Below the pieces are notes generated by a model. That model ran no database searches and had not been told where the DNA came from. It saw only the letters and a list, made by a program, of their open reading frames with translations. From Lachnospira pectinoschiza (GTDB lineage Bacteria; Bacillota; Clostridia; Lachnospirales; Lachnospiraceae), in NCBI RefSeq assembly GCF_020564355.1, contig NZ_JAJCRR010000005.1:255708-319707 (forward strand): DNA of 64,000 nucleotides, read 5' to 3'. A program made the translations under genes and the position numbers. Every line of letters starts with the position of its first letter. The stretch's first letter is position 1. Shown here piece by piece: positions 27,808 to 37,120 of this stretch.

Positions 27808-27850
27808 AGGCATGGCTGCACGGATACAATCTTGCAGCTATGCCTTTTTG
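27808..27850 (+). terminator. attenuator-like terminator before CNNM-type gene
   Basis: A 13-bp stem AGGCATGGCTGCA (27808-27820) with TGCAGCTATGCCT (27833-27845), one G-U pair, followed by TTTTT. It lies between the leader ORF and the transporter gene, and no second promoter is visible after it, so it probably controls read-through. Confidence 0.8.
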
Positions 27851-27902
27851 TGCTGTTTTAGGGAAATACCGGTGTGATAAGCGAAAGGAGTTTTATTTAA
27901 AG

Positions 27903-29153
27903 ATGGGTACAGATATTGTATCGTGGGTAATTATTATTTGCTGCATTATGATGTCAGCATACTTTTCAGCGACAGAAACAGCGTTTTCTTCGCTTAACAG
28001 GATTCGTATGAAAAATATGGCGGAAAAGGGGAGTAAGCGGGCAAAGCTGGTGTTAAAGCTTTCAGAAAATTATGACAGCCTGCTTTCAACGATTCTGATA
28101 GGGAATAATATTGTCAATATTACCTGTACATCACTTGTTACAATTCTTTGTGTCAAGGGATTTGGTGAAGATGTGGGGGCAACCCTGTCAACCGTGATTA
28201 CAACCGTGGTGATTCTGGTATTTGGTGAAGTGTCGCCGAAAAGTATTGCAAAGGAATCAGCAGAAACGGTTGCAATGTTGTCAGCGCCGCTGTTAAGAAC
28301 ATTTATCTACATACTGTCACCGGCGAATTTCTTATTCCGCCAGTGGAAAAAGCTGTTGTCCTGCATTTTTAAAAGTCAGGATAATAAGGGGATTACAGAA
28401 GAAGAACTGCTTACAATTGTACAGGAAGCTGAAGCGGACGGCGGCATTGATAAAGAGGAAGGAAGCTTAATCCGCAGTGCAATTGAGTTTAATGAACTGG
28501 AAGCGATAGATATTTTAACCCCGCGTGTCGATGTCATCGGTGTGTCCGTAGCATTATCCAAACCGGAAATTGCAAAGGTATTTGCAAAAACAGGATATTC
28601 CCGCCTGCCGGTATATGAAAAAGACATGGATAATGTTGTCGGCATTTTATATCACAAGGATTTTTACAATTACGTCAATAATTCGGATATGACAATCCGT
28701 GAAGCCGTAAAGCCGGTGCTGTTTACGACAAAGCATAAAAACATCAGTGAACTGTTAAAAGAATTACAGGTAAAACATATGCACATTGCGGTGATAGTGG
28801 ATGAATTTGGCTGTACGGTCGGTATCCTTACATTAGAAGATATTTTGGAAGAACTGGTCGGAGAAATCTGGGACGAACACGATGAAGTCGTGCGGGAGGT
28901 TGAGCCGTTATCGGAAAATGTGTACCGTGTTTCAGGTAAAACCAATGTCGAGCGCCTGTTTGAATCCCTCGGATATGAGCAGGAATTTGATGTGCAGACT
29001 GTCAGTGGCTGGATTATGGAGCTTTTAGAGCGTATACCGGAAGCGGGTGACACCGTAGATTACCGGAACATGCACCTCACTGTAGAGAGCATGAAAGAAA
29101 AGCGCGTGGATACGGTAAGGCTGGAAATCAGCCCCGAAAGCCAGAGTGCATAG
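27903..29153 (+). CDS. CNNM/CorC-type (HlyC family) DUF21-CBS membrane protein
   Basis: 416 residues: DUF21 membrane domain with three to four helices (about 1-180), two CBS domains (about 195-315; IDILTPRVDVIGV and VKHMHIAVIVDEFGCTVGIL) and a C-terminal CorC_HlyC domain. Family members are linked to Mg2+ (sometimes Co2+) transport, with efflux shown for some homologues; older annotations call it hemolysin. The ATG at 27903 has GGAG 12 nt upstream. Overlaps the upstream end of the methyltransferase region. Confidence 0.9.
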   Translation: MGTDIVSWVIIICCIMMSAYFSATETAFSSLNRIRMKNMAEKGSKRAKLVLKLSENYDSLLSTILIGNNIVNITCTSLVTILCVKGFGEDVGATLSTVITTVVILVFGEVSPKSIAKESAETVAMLSAPLLRTFIYILSPANFLFRQWKKLLSCIFKSQDNKGITEEELLTIVQEAEADGGIDKEEGSLIRSAIEFNELEAIDILTPRVDVIGVSVALSKPEIAKVFAKTGYSRLPVYEKDMDNVVGILYHKDFYNYVNNSDMTIREAVKPVLFTTKHKNISELLKELQVKHMHIAVIVDEFGCTVGILTLEDILEELVGEIWDEHDEVVREVEPLSENVYRVSGKTNVERLFESLGYEQEFDVQTVSGWIMELLERIPEAGDTVDYRNMHLTVESMKEKRVDTVRLEISPESQSA

Positions 29154-29181
29154 TGAAAAAAGAAAAGAGGAAGCTGCAATT

Positions 29182-29955
29182 ATGATGACAGAATTAGAGC
29201 AGTATTACAATAAATTTAACGAAGAAAAGCGGTTAGACAGCCGTCATGGAAAAGTCGAGTTTATTACGTCCATGAAATATATTCACGAATATCTGGGCGG
29301 GGACACGACAAAGAAAATCTTAGACATCGGTGCAGGAACCGGAAAATATTCGGTGGCACTGGCAGAAGAAGGTTACGATGTCAGCGCTGTTGAACTGGTA
29401 AAGCACAATTTGGGACTGTTAAAAGCCAAAAACAGCAGTGTAAAAGCTTATCAGGGCAATGCGTTAAAACTCAGACGATTTGAAAATGATACGTTTGATG
29501 TGACATTGTTATTCGGACCAATGTATCATTTATTTACCAAGGAAGACAAAGTCCGGGCGCTGTGCGAAGCAAAGCGCGTGACAAAGCCAGGCGGCATAAT
29601 CTTTGTGGCATATGTCATGAACGAATACAGCATTTTAACATACGGTTTTAAGCAGAAGCATATTGCTGAGTGTGTGAGGGACGGACGCATTTCAGAGGAA
29701 TTTCAGTGTATGTCTGCGCCGAGCGACTTATACGACTACGTGCGGATTGAGCAGATTGACGCATTAAATCAAGAAGCCGGACTGGAGCGCATCAAAATTA
29801 TCACACCGGACGGCCCTGCCAACTATATGCGTCAGGTGCTAAACAGTCTGACTGAGGAAGAATTTGAGTTATTTATCCAATACCATTTATCAACGTGTGA
29901 GCGGCAGGACTTAATTGGGGCGGCGGCGCATACGGTGGATATTTTAAGAAAGTAA
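29182..29955 (+). CDS. SAM-dependent methyltransferase (class I)
   Basis: 257-residue protein with the class I motif I KILDIGAGTGKYSVALAEEG and motif DVTLLFGPMYHLF. The start ATG at 29182 follows GAGGAAG; the ATG at 29146 overlaps the preceding gene and has no SD. The substrate is unknown; the family includes small-molecule, ubiquinone-like and RNA methylases. Confidence 0.85.
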   Translation: MMTELEQYYNKFNEEKRLDSRHGKVEFITSMKYIHEYLGGDTTKKILDIGAGTGKYSVALAEEGYDVSAVELVKHNLGLLKAKNSSVKAYQGNALKLRRFENDTFDVTLLFGPMYHLFTKEDKVRALCEAKRVTKPGGIIFVAYVMNEYSILTYGFKQKHIAECVRDGRISEEFQCMSAPSDLYDYVRIEQIDALNQEAGLERIKIITPDGPANYMRQVLNSLTEEEFELFIQYHLSTCERQDLIGAAAHTVDILRK

Positions 29956-29965
29956 AGGCTTGCCT

Positions 29966-30859
29966 TTAAAAATCCCGCTTATGCGCCTTGACATAGCGTA
30001 CAAAGCTTTCAGCCTGCGGGGAGAGCGGTTTTTCTTTTGCATAATTTAAGCTGATATAGCTGTAAATACCGGGCGTTACCGGAATAAATGCAAGTGAAGA
30101 ATCGTTTTCCTGCCGGGCAGAGTGGTGCATCATCAGCGTAATCCCGGCACCGTTGCGTACAAGGTCAATCAGCGTTGCACCGCGGTTTCCGGTATAGGCG
30201 ATGTGCGGTTCAAATCCGGCATTGCGGCATTCACGGATACACAAATCATTTATAAAAGAATGTTCCGGAAATAACAGAAACGTTTCTCCGCGCAGCTGTT
30301 CAAACGGCAGATTATCCGCCTTAGCGAGCGGGTGCGTAGCAGGAAGCACGGCGGTCAGGTAATCAATCATATAAGGGATACTGTTAAATTCCTTCACAGA
30401 AGACGATTCACTTCTTAAAAATGCAATATCGCATTTGCCGTCCGTGAGCAGTTCTTTTACAAATGTAGAATCACCCTCAATCGTCTGCAATGTCATATCG
30501 GGATTCTCATTTAAAAATCCTGCAATCAGTGCCGTAATCGCGTGCTGTTTCATTGAAGGAATCGATCCAAGCACAATATTGCCGCTGTCCTGATGAATCT
30601 TGCGGCGCACATTTTTTTCAAATTCATATTCCAGACCGACCATCTTTCGCGCATACGGCAGCAGCATCTGTCCAAACTCCGTAAGAACAACCGTCCGCGT
30701 TGTACGCTCAAAAAGTTCCACACCAATTTCAGTTTCAAGTTTCTTAATGTGCTTTGACAGACACGACTGCGAAATAAAAAGACACTCCGCCGCCTCCAAA
30801 AAATTCTTCTTCTCCGTCAAAGTCACAAACTCCTCCAGATACCGAACATTCAAATTCAT
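29966..30859 (-). CDS. LysR-family transcriptional regulator
   Basis: 297 residues with an N-terminal winged helix-turn-helix (FVTLTEKKNFLEAAECLFISQSCLSKHIKKLE) and a periplasmic-binding-like effector domain. Convergent with the methyltransferase gene and divergent from the ABC exporter at 31308, so it may control either itself or the exporter; the 448-nt divergent region contains inverted repeats that could be operators. Confidence 0.93.
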   Translation of the reverse strand: MNLNVRYLEEFVTLTEKKNFLEAAECLFISQSCLSKHIKKLETEIGVELFERTTRTVVLTEFGQMLLPYARKMVGLEYEFEKNVRRKIHQDSGNIVLGSIPSMKQHAITALIAGFLNENPDMTLQTIEGDSTFVKELLTDGKCDIAFLRSESSSVKEFNSIPYMIDYLTAVLPATHPLAKADNLPFEQLRGETFLLFPEHSFINDLCIRECRNAGFEPHIAYTGNRGATLIDLVRNGAGITLMMHHSARQENDSSLAFIPVTPGIYSYISLNYAKEKPLSPQAESFVRYVKAHKRDF

Positions 30860-30961
30860 TAGACAAAACCTCCAATTGTATTATATATAAGGAAAAACAA
30901 GCCCACACAAGGAATAAAAAGTGTCCCCGCTCTTTCAGACAATTCATCAGCCTTTCGTCCA

Positions 30962-31082
30962 CCACTCCCTAGCGCAGGGAATAAATAAGCAATCGGCGAA
31001 GTCAAGTAACACGTTGAGCTGATTGCTTATTTATTCCCCTATGTTGAGCAGCTTGCTTATTTATTCCCCCTGCGGTGAGTGG
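30962..31082. repeat. nested hairpin element, copy 1 of shared-loop family
   Basis: CCACTC (30962-30967) and GAGTGG (31077-31082) flank the element. GGGAATAAATAAGCAATC (30977-30994) pairs perfectly over 18 bp with 31021-31038. A second 3' arm, GCTTATTTATTCCC (31056-31069), duplicates the first and gives an alternative pairing. The loop holds GAAGTCAAGT followed by ACGTTGAG, almost the same as in the hairpin at 37121-37187. Confidence 0.7.
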
Positions 31083-31112
31083 CAGACTTTTAAATTGCCT
31101 GTAATTAGATGA

Positions 31113-31142
31113 TTGACTTTTTATTCCACAGTGGAATAAATA
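31113..31142 (+). promoter_or_regulatory. promoter with palindromic operator before ABC exporter
   Basis: TTGACT (31113-31118), 18-nt spacer, TAAATA (31137-31142). Spanning the spacer and the -10 box is TTTATTCCAC-A-GTGGAATAAA (31120-31140), a perfect 10-bp inverted repeat with a one-base centre, as expected of a repressor site. Confidence 0.6.
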
Positions 31143-31307
31143 TACCCCAATTATGAATTGAATGTCAACGATAATTCATATAAAATAAACTTGTCAATGA
31201 AAGCACCGGACGGCCTTAGCATAGCCCGCAGACCTGCCGGTGCAGTAAAATTATAAAACTTTTCATTGCAAAATCACAATAAATATAAAAGAAATGAGGT
31301 GCAGCAA

Positions 31308-33035
31308 GTGAAAAGATATTGGAAATATATCAGACCCTATATACAATACTATATTTTAGGTCCCTGCTTTATGATGATGGAAGTTGTCGGTGATGTGTTA
31401 CTGCCGTACATGCTTGCAAAGATAATCAATCAGGGTATTGCAGAAAGAAATGTCGTGTATATTATAAAAATAGGCGCCATTATGGGGTTTATCGCAGTAA
31501 TAATGGCAGTTGGCGGTGTTTTAGGCGCATGGTTTGCTTCTAAAGCGGCGATGAATTTCGGCGCGGATCTGCGCATGGATTTATTTGAAAAAATCCAGCA
31601 GTTTTCCTTTCAGAATATCGACAATTTCAGTACCGGTTCATTAATAACAAGATTAACCAACGACATCACACAGATTCAGAATATGATTATGATGACACTC
31701 AGAATGTGTCTGCGCTCGCCAGGCATTTTAATCGGAGCGATGGTGATGGCATTTGTCATCAGCCCGAAGCTGGCGGCGATATTCATTATCGTCCTGCCGG
31801 TGCTGGCAGTCCTTATTGTAGTCATCATGCGGCGTGCGTTTCCGCAGTTTAGAACCTTGCAGGAAAAACTGGATGCACTCAATTCCTGTATTCAGGAAGG
31901 ACTGGTGGGTATCCGGCTGATAAAGTCCTTTGTGCGGGGCGACTATGAAGAAATGCGTTTTGAAAAAAGAAATCAGCAATTAAAAGAAGCCAATCTGACG
32001 GCAATGAAAACTATGCTTTTGTATACACCGTTGATGACACTGGCACTGAATATTACAACCGTGGTTGTTGTCTGGTCGGGTGGTAATATGATTGTTGCCG
32101 GAAATATGCAGGTTGGCGATTTGACGGCATTTACCAATTACATCGTGCAGATTATGTCCAGTCTTACTATGCTTTCGATTGCATTTTTAAACTGGGCGCG
32201 TGCCATAGCATCTTTCCGCCGTGTCGGTGAAGTTCTAGATGAAAAGATTGACCTGACGGATGAAAATGCGAAACATAAGGACAGAGCAGTCTGTGAGGGC
32301 AGTGTTGAATTTCAAAATGTATCCTTCCGATATTACAAAAACAGTCCCGAATGGGTCATTGAGAATATCAGTTTTAAACTGGAAGCCGGAAAGACCCTTG
32401 GCATTATCGGGTCGACCGGAAGTGGAAAAAGTACGCTCGTGTCCATGATACCCCGCCTGTATGACACCGATGAGGGGACGGTGCTCGTTGATGGAATCAA
32501 TGTGCGGGATTACGGTTTAAAGCCTTTGCGGGAAGGCATCGGTATGGTGCTGCAAAACAATACGCTTTTTTCCGGCAGCATCACTGAAAATTTAAAATGG
32601 GGAGATGAACATGCCGATGAAAAAGCTGTCCGGAAGGCCGCGCAAAATGCACAGGCAGCAGGGTTTATCGACAGTTTTAAAGACGGTTACCGGACCCGTT
32701 TAGAGCAGAGCGGAAATAACGTATCCGGTGGTCAGAAACAGCGGCTGTGCATTGCAAGAGCTTTATTAAAGTGTCCGAAAATCCTTATTTTAGACGATTC
32801 CACCAGTGCGGTGGATACGGCGACAGAACGCGCGATCCGCGAAGCACTGCATTCGGAATACAAGGATATGACAAAGATTATTATTGCACAGCGGATCCGT
32901 TCCGTCATGGATGCGGATGAAATACTGGTACTGGATAACGGAAAGACGGCAGGCTTTGGCACACATGAACAGCTGCTTGCAGACTGTCCGGTTTACCGTG
33001 AAATTTATGATGTACAGAACGGAAGGGAGGAGTAA
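31308..33035 (+). CDS. heterodimeric ABC exporter, degenerate subunit
   Basis: 575-residue half-transporter with six membrane helices and an ATPase domain. GTG at 31308 follows GAGGTG. Walker A GSTGSGKST and signature VSGGQ are intact, but the catalytic Glu is Asp (ILDDSTSAVD) and the H-loop His is Gln (IIIAQRIRS). This is the degenerate-site subunit pattern of BmrCD or TM287/288-type exporters. The partner follows 2 nt later. Confidence 0.93.
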   Translation: MKRYWKYIRPYIQYYILGPCFMMMEVVGDVLLPYMLAKIINQGIAERNVVYIIKIGAIMGFIAVIMAVGGVLGAWFASKAAMNFGADLRMDLFEKIQQFSFQNIDNFSTGSLITRLTNDITQIQNMIMMTLRMCLRSPGILIGAMVMAFVISPKLAAIFIIVLPVLAVLIVVIMRRAFPQFRTLQEKLDALNSCIQEGLVGIRLIKSFVRGDYEEMRFEKRNQQLKEANLTAMKTMLLYTPLMTLALNITTVVVVWSGGNMIVAGNMQVGDLTAFTNYIVQIMSSLTMLSIAFLNWARAIASFRRVGEVLDEKIDLTDENAKHKDRAVCEGSVEFQNVSFRYYKNSPEWVIENISFKLEAGKTLGIIGSTGSGKSTLVSMIPRLYDTDEGTVLVDGINVRDYGLKPLREGIGMVLQNNTLFSGSITENLKWGDEHADEKAVRKAAQNAQAAGFIDSFKDGYRTRLEQSGNNVSGGQKQRLCIARALLKCPKILILDDSTSAVDTATERAIREALHSEYKDMTKIIIAQRIRSVMDADEILVLDNGKTAGFGTHEQLLADCPVYREIYDVQNGREE

Positions 33036-33037
33036 CT

Positions 33038-34852
33038 ATGCCGCCAATGGGAGGAGTAACAGGTGCAATGCGCGGTACGAACCGCCGCGGAATCGGCGCT
33101 AAAGCAGCCAGACCGAAAAATATGAAGCATACCGTTATGCGGCTTTTTTCTTATATGAAAAAAGATGTGTGGATGCTGGCGGCAGCACTTTTGTGTGTTG
33201 TGGCAGGCACAGTAAGTACGCTTGCCGCTTCCTATATGTTAAGACCGATTATTAATGACTATATTATTCCGGCAAAAACATCTGCCGATTTAAAGAAACT
33301 GGCAGGGGCGTTAATCGTCATGCTGGCGGTGTATTTGTTGGGCGTGATGGCAGCGTATTTACAGAACCGCATTATGCTGGTACTTTCTCAGAAAGCACTG
33401 GTGCGCCTGCGCAGTGATTTATTTGTGCATATGGAAAAGCTGCCGCTACGTTTTTTTGATACCCATACCAAAGGAGATTTAATGAGCCGCTATACCAATG
33501 ATGTCGATGTTATCGGTGAAATGTTAAACAGCACTCTTGTACAGTTGATATCAGGAATCATTACTGTAATTGGTACGCTCTGCATGATGATTTATACCAA
33601 CATTTTACTGGCGCTGATTACGCTGGTTATTGTGCCGCTCATTTTAAGCGCCGGAAAATTTCTGGTTAAAAAGAGCAGAAAATATTACGTGGGACAGCAG
33701 GAAGCTCTGGGCAGATTAAATGCGTGCATTGAAGAAACGGTATCGGGCCAGCGCGTAGTGAAAGTATTTAATCATGAAGACAAAGCCCTTGAAGCTTTTA
33801 AGGAATACAACTACGATTTGCGGGACAAACAGCAGAAAGCACAGTTTTTCGGCGGTATTATGGGTCCGGTTGTGGGAAATCTCGGTCAGTTAAACTATGC
33901 GCTAACAGCCATGATTGGCGGAATCCTGTGTGTATTTAAAGGTTTTGATGTCGGAGGTCTGAGTATTTTTGTGACCTATGCAAGGCAGTTCTCCCGCCCG
34001 GTTAATGAAATCACCATGCAGATGAACACCGTATTTTCGGCACTTGCGGGCGCAGAACGTGTCTTTGACATTATGGATTTGGAAGTCGAAGATATTTCCG
34101 GTAAAAAGCTTGAAAATGTGCAGGGCGAAATCAGCATGGAGCATGTGACGTTTGGATACCTTGAAAATCAGCCGGTTTTAAAAGACATCAGCCTGCATGC
34201 AAAAAAAGGACAAAAAATTGCGTTTGTCGGTTCAACGGGCGCAGGCAAGACGACCATTACCAATCTGTTAAACCGCTTTTATGAAATCTGGGAAGGAAAG
34301 ATTACGATAGACGGTGTGGATATCCGGGAAAACGGGCTGGAGTCGCTGCGCGAAAATATCGCACTTGTTTTGCAGGATACGCATTTATTTACCGGTACTG
34401 TCATGGAAAATATCCGCTACGGAAGACTGGATGCAGCTGATGAAGAAGTGATTGCGGCGGCAAAAACCGCCAATGCCGATGCCTTTATCCGACGTCTGCA
34501 AAACGGATATGATACAGTATTAGAAGGGGACGGCGCGAATTTAAGCCAGGGACAGAGACAGCTTTTAAATATTGCAAGAGCCGCACTTTCCAAAGCACCG
34601 GTACTGGTGATGGATGAAGCGACCAGCTCGGTTGATACGATTACGGAACGGCAGATTCAGGAAGGCATGGACGCACTGATGAAAGACCGCACCACATTTG
34701 TCATTGCACACCGCTTGTCAACGATACGAAATTCCGATATGATTATGGTACTGGAACACGGCAGGATTATTGAACGCGGAACGCACACAGAGCTTCTGCA
34801 AAGACAAGGCCGTTACTACGAATTATATACAGGAAAGGCAGAACTCGATTAA
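33038..34852 (+). CDS. heterodimeric ABC exporter, catalytic subunit
   Basis: 604-residue half-transporter with a 50-residue basic N-terminal extension, six membrane helices and an intact ATPase: GSTGAGKTT, VLVMDEATSSVD and AHRLSTIRN. The signature is LSQGQ rather than LSGGQ, as expected for the subunit facing the degenerate partner's ATP site. It immediately follows the other subunit. Likely a drug or peptide exporter. Confidence 0.93.
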   Translation: MPPMGGVTGAMRGTNRRGIGAKAARPKNMKHTVMRLFSYMKKDVWMLAAALLCVVAGTVSTLAASYMLRPIINDYIIPAKTSADLKKLAGALIVMLAVYLLGVMAAYLQNRIMLVLSQKALVRLRSDLFVHMEKLPLRFFDTHTKGDLMSRYTNDVDVIGEMLNSTLVQLISGIITVIGTLCMMIYTNILLALITLVIVPLILSAGKFLVKKSRKYYVGQQEALGRLNACIEETVSGQRVVKVFNHEDKALEAFKEYNYDLRDKQQKAQFFGGIMGPVVGNLGQLNYALTAMIGGILCVFKGFDVGGLSIFVTYARQFSRPVNEITMQMNTVFSALAGAERVFDIMDLEVEDISGKKLENVQGEISMEHVTFGYLENQPVLKDISLHAKKGQKIAFVGSTGAGKTTITNLLNRFYEIWEGKITIDGVDIRENGLESLRENIALVLQDTHLFTGTVMENIRYGRLDAADEEVIAAAKTANADAFIRRLQNGYDTVLEGDGANLSQGQRQLLNIARAALSKAPVLVMDEATSSVDTITERQIQEGMDALMKDRTTFVIAHRLSTIRNSDMIMVLEHGRIIERGTHTELLQRQGRYYELYTGKAELD

Positions 34853-34853
34853 A

Positions 34854-35855
34854 ATGAAGATTTATTTTGCACCGCTTGAAGGGGTTACAGGGCACATTTA
34901 CAGAAATGCTTATGAAGAATTTTACGGAAAAGGCAGGATTGATAAATATTTTGTGCCGTTTATTTCACCCAATCAGACCAACGGTTTTACGGCGCGGGAA
35001 CAGCGTGACATGAATCCGGATAATAACGTCAATATGCCGCTGGCGGTACAGATAATGACCAACCGTGCCGATTTATTTATAAATGCGGCACGGCTTTTAT
35101 ATGAAAAAGGCTATACCGAACTGAATCTGAATCTGGGCTGTCCGTCCGGAACGGTTGTGGCAAAAAAGCGCGGGGCGGGCTTTTTATCCGTACCCGATGA
35201 GCTGGACGAATTTTTTGCACAGATTTATGAAAATGAGCTGCTTGCGGACAAAAAGGTGAAATTATCCGTAAAGACAAGGCTCGGCATGGAAGAACCGGAA
35301 GAATTTGACCAGCTGTTAGATATCTATAACCGTTATCCGTTTGAGGAACTGATACTCCACCCGCGCGTGCAGAAAGACTACTATAAAAATAAGCCGCGGC
35401 TGGAATATTTTGAAAAGGCACTGGAAAAAAGCACAAATCCCGTATGCTACAACGGCGATCTCTTTACAATTGCTGATTACAGGCGTTTTAAAGAACGCTT
35501 CCCGTCAGCGGACAGAGTGATGATAGGCAGAGGATTTATCGGAAATCCGGCACTCATAGAGCAGATTGCGGCAGAGGAAAGCAGGACTGCCACAACACAC
35601 GAGGACACCGCGCGCCTCCGTCAGTTTCATGACCGCATTTACCACGAATATCTAAAAATTATGTCGGGCGATAAGAATACGATTCATAAAATGAAAGAGC
35701 TGTGGTTTTATCAGAAGCCGTACTTTGACAATGCGGACAAGGCATTCAAAAAAATCCGCAAATCCCGGAATATGGCAGAGTATGAAGCTGCCGTGCAGGA
35801 GTTTTTTGCGCAGGCAGTACCCACAGAACGTGATACCGTACAGTTTACCAAATAA
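34854..35855 (+). CDS. dus: tRNA-dihydrouridine synthase
   Basis: Reduces uridine in tRNA D-loops using FMN. 333 residues. The motif LNLNLGCPSGTVVAKKRGAG holds the conserved catalytic Cys; AFPLEG-like start (FAPLEGVTGHIYR) and phosphate-binding MIGRGFIGNPAL are present. It starts 2 nt after the ABC subunit stop, so it is co-transcribed or translationally coupled with the exporter although functionally unrelated. Confidence 0.9.
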   Translation: MKIYFAPLEGVTGHIYRNAYEEFYGKGRIDKYFVPFISPNQTNGFTAREQRDMNPDNNVNMPLAVQIMTNRADLFINAARLLYEKGYTELNLNLGCPSGTVVAKKRGAGFLSVPDELDEFFAQIYENELLADKKVKLSVKTRLGMEEPEEFDQLLDIYNRYPFEELILHPRVQKDYYKNKPRLEYFEKALEKSTNPVCYNGDLFTIADYRRFKERFPSADRVMIGRGFIGNPALIEQIAAEESRTATTHEDTARLRQFHDRIYHEYLKIMSGDKNTIHKMKELWFYQKPYFDNADKAFKKIRKSRNMAEYEAAVQEFFAQAVPTERDTVQFTK

Positions 35856-35907
35856 ACCGCAGACCCTGGCATTATAATATGAAGAAGATAAAAGGCGAGG
35901 TGAAAAC

Positions 35908-37059
35908 ATGAAAATTTTAATATACCGGTGGAGTGTTTTTCACCAGGAGGATATTGCAGAAGCATTTGAAAGCTTCGGACATACAGTAGAATATTACGAG
36001 GAAATGCCGGACGAGCGGAAAGGGACAGATATCCGAAGACTCAAAGAAGTCGTTGCGGAGTACGACCTTGTTTTTTCTGCCAATTATTTTTCACGGGTGT
36101 CTAATGCCTGTCAGGCGCAGCAGAAAAAATACATTGCATGGACGGTGGATTCACCGATGCTGACGATGTTTGACACCTCGGTTTTTAACGAGTGCAATTA
36201 CATATTTTTATTTGATAAATTTGACTACTACCGTTTTTTGCAGATGGGTGTGAAACATGTATATTATCTGCCGCTGGCAGTTAACGCAGAGCGCGTAAAA
36301 AACTGCATAGAAGCAGCGTCCGAAAAAGAAAAGGGAAAATACCGCGGGGACATTTCCTTTGTCGGTGGTCTGTATTATAAAAATTCATACGATGCCATTG
36401 AAGATAAACTGCCGGAGTATTTACAGGGTTATTTTGATGCATGCATGGAAGCCCAGCTGGATTTATACGGGGATAATGTGTTTGACCGTCTGTTGACAGC
36501 AGACATTTTAGAGCGGCTTTGTGAAATTATTGACTTTCATCAGTCGGATACGGCATTTTCCGATATCAAGCTTGTCTTTTCTTCAACTTATCTGGGTTTT
36601 AAAACGGCACAGAAAGAGCGTATCCGCAATTTAAATGCATTGGCATCCCGGTTTGAGGTGAATCTGTATACAGACAGAACCGATGACAGACTTCGCGGCG
36701 TGCATGTAAAGGAAAGCGTGGATTACCGTGAGGAAATGCCGCTGGTTTTTCACGAATCCGACATTAATATGAATTTTACAATCCGCAATATCCGAACGGG
36801 ACTGCCGCTGCGGATATGGGATATTTTAGGGGCAGGCGGATTTCTGCTGACCAATTATCAGATTGAACTGGGGGATTTCTTTGAAAATGGAAAAGACCTC
36901 GTTTACTATGACAGCTTAGACGATATGATGCGCAAGGCAGAATATTATCTGGACCATGAAGATGAAAGAAAGACCATCGCACAAAACGGTTTAAAGAAAA
37001 TTGTACAATATCACACATATGAACATCGCATTGACGTGATATTAAAGACTGTATTGTGA
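35908..37059 (+). CDS. DUF3880/CgeB-like glycosyltransferase family protein
   Basis: 383-residue protein. The N-terminal half matches the DUF3880 pattern (YIAWTVDSPM, FDKFDYYRFLQMGVKHVYYLPLAVN) and the C-terminal half resembles the CgeB-type glycosyltransferase domain (PLRIWDILGAGGFLLTNY, DLVYYDSLDDM). No signal peptide. Close relatives act on spore-coat or surface polysaccharide, but the substrate here is unknown. Confidence 0.75.
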   Translation: MKILIYRWSVFHQEDIAEAFESFGHTVEYYEEMPDERKGTDIRRLKEVVAEYDLVFSANYFSRVSNACQAQQKKYIAWTVDSPMLTMFDTSVFNECNYIFLFDKFDYYRFLQMGVKHVYYLPLAVNAERVKNCIEAASEKEKGKYRGDISFVGGLYYKNSYDAIEDKLPEYLQGYFDACMEAQLDLYGDNVFDRLLTADILERLCEIIDFHQSDTAFSDIKLVFSSTYLGFKTAQKERIRNLNALASRFEVNLYTDRTDDRLRGVHVKESVDYREEMPLVFHESDINMNFTIRNIRTGLPLRIWDILGAGGFLLTNYQIELGDFFENGKDLVYYDSLDDMMRKAEYYLDHEDERKTIAQNGLKKIVQYHTYEHRIDVILKTVL

Positions 37060-37120
37060 ATAACCATTACTTGTACAAAAACTTTCTGTATTCCTCATAG
37101 GAAAATTCAATACAGTAGAT

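Larger units (their letters stand above)
30860..31307. other. 448-nt divergent intergenic region with inverted repeats
   Basis: No gene. It holds a nested hairpin element (30962-31082), a promoter with a palindrome in its spacer (31113-31142), and a structured leader (31194-31269: CAATGAAAG with CTTTTCATTG outside, GCACCGG with CCGGTGC inside). The word GGAATAAATA occurs four times, twice on each strand. Confidence 0.6.

Noticed and set aside
30998..31019. Integron attC site, from a GTTRRRY match in the loop
   Set aside because: Only a seven-base degenerate match, absent in the second copy, with no integrase or cassette structure.
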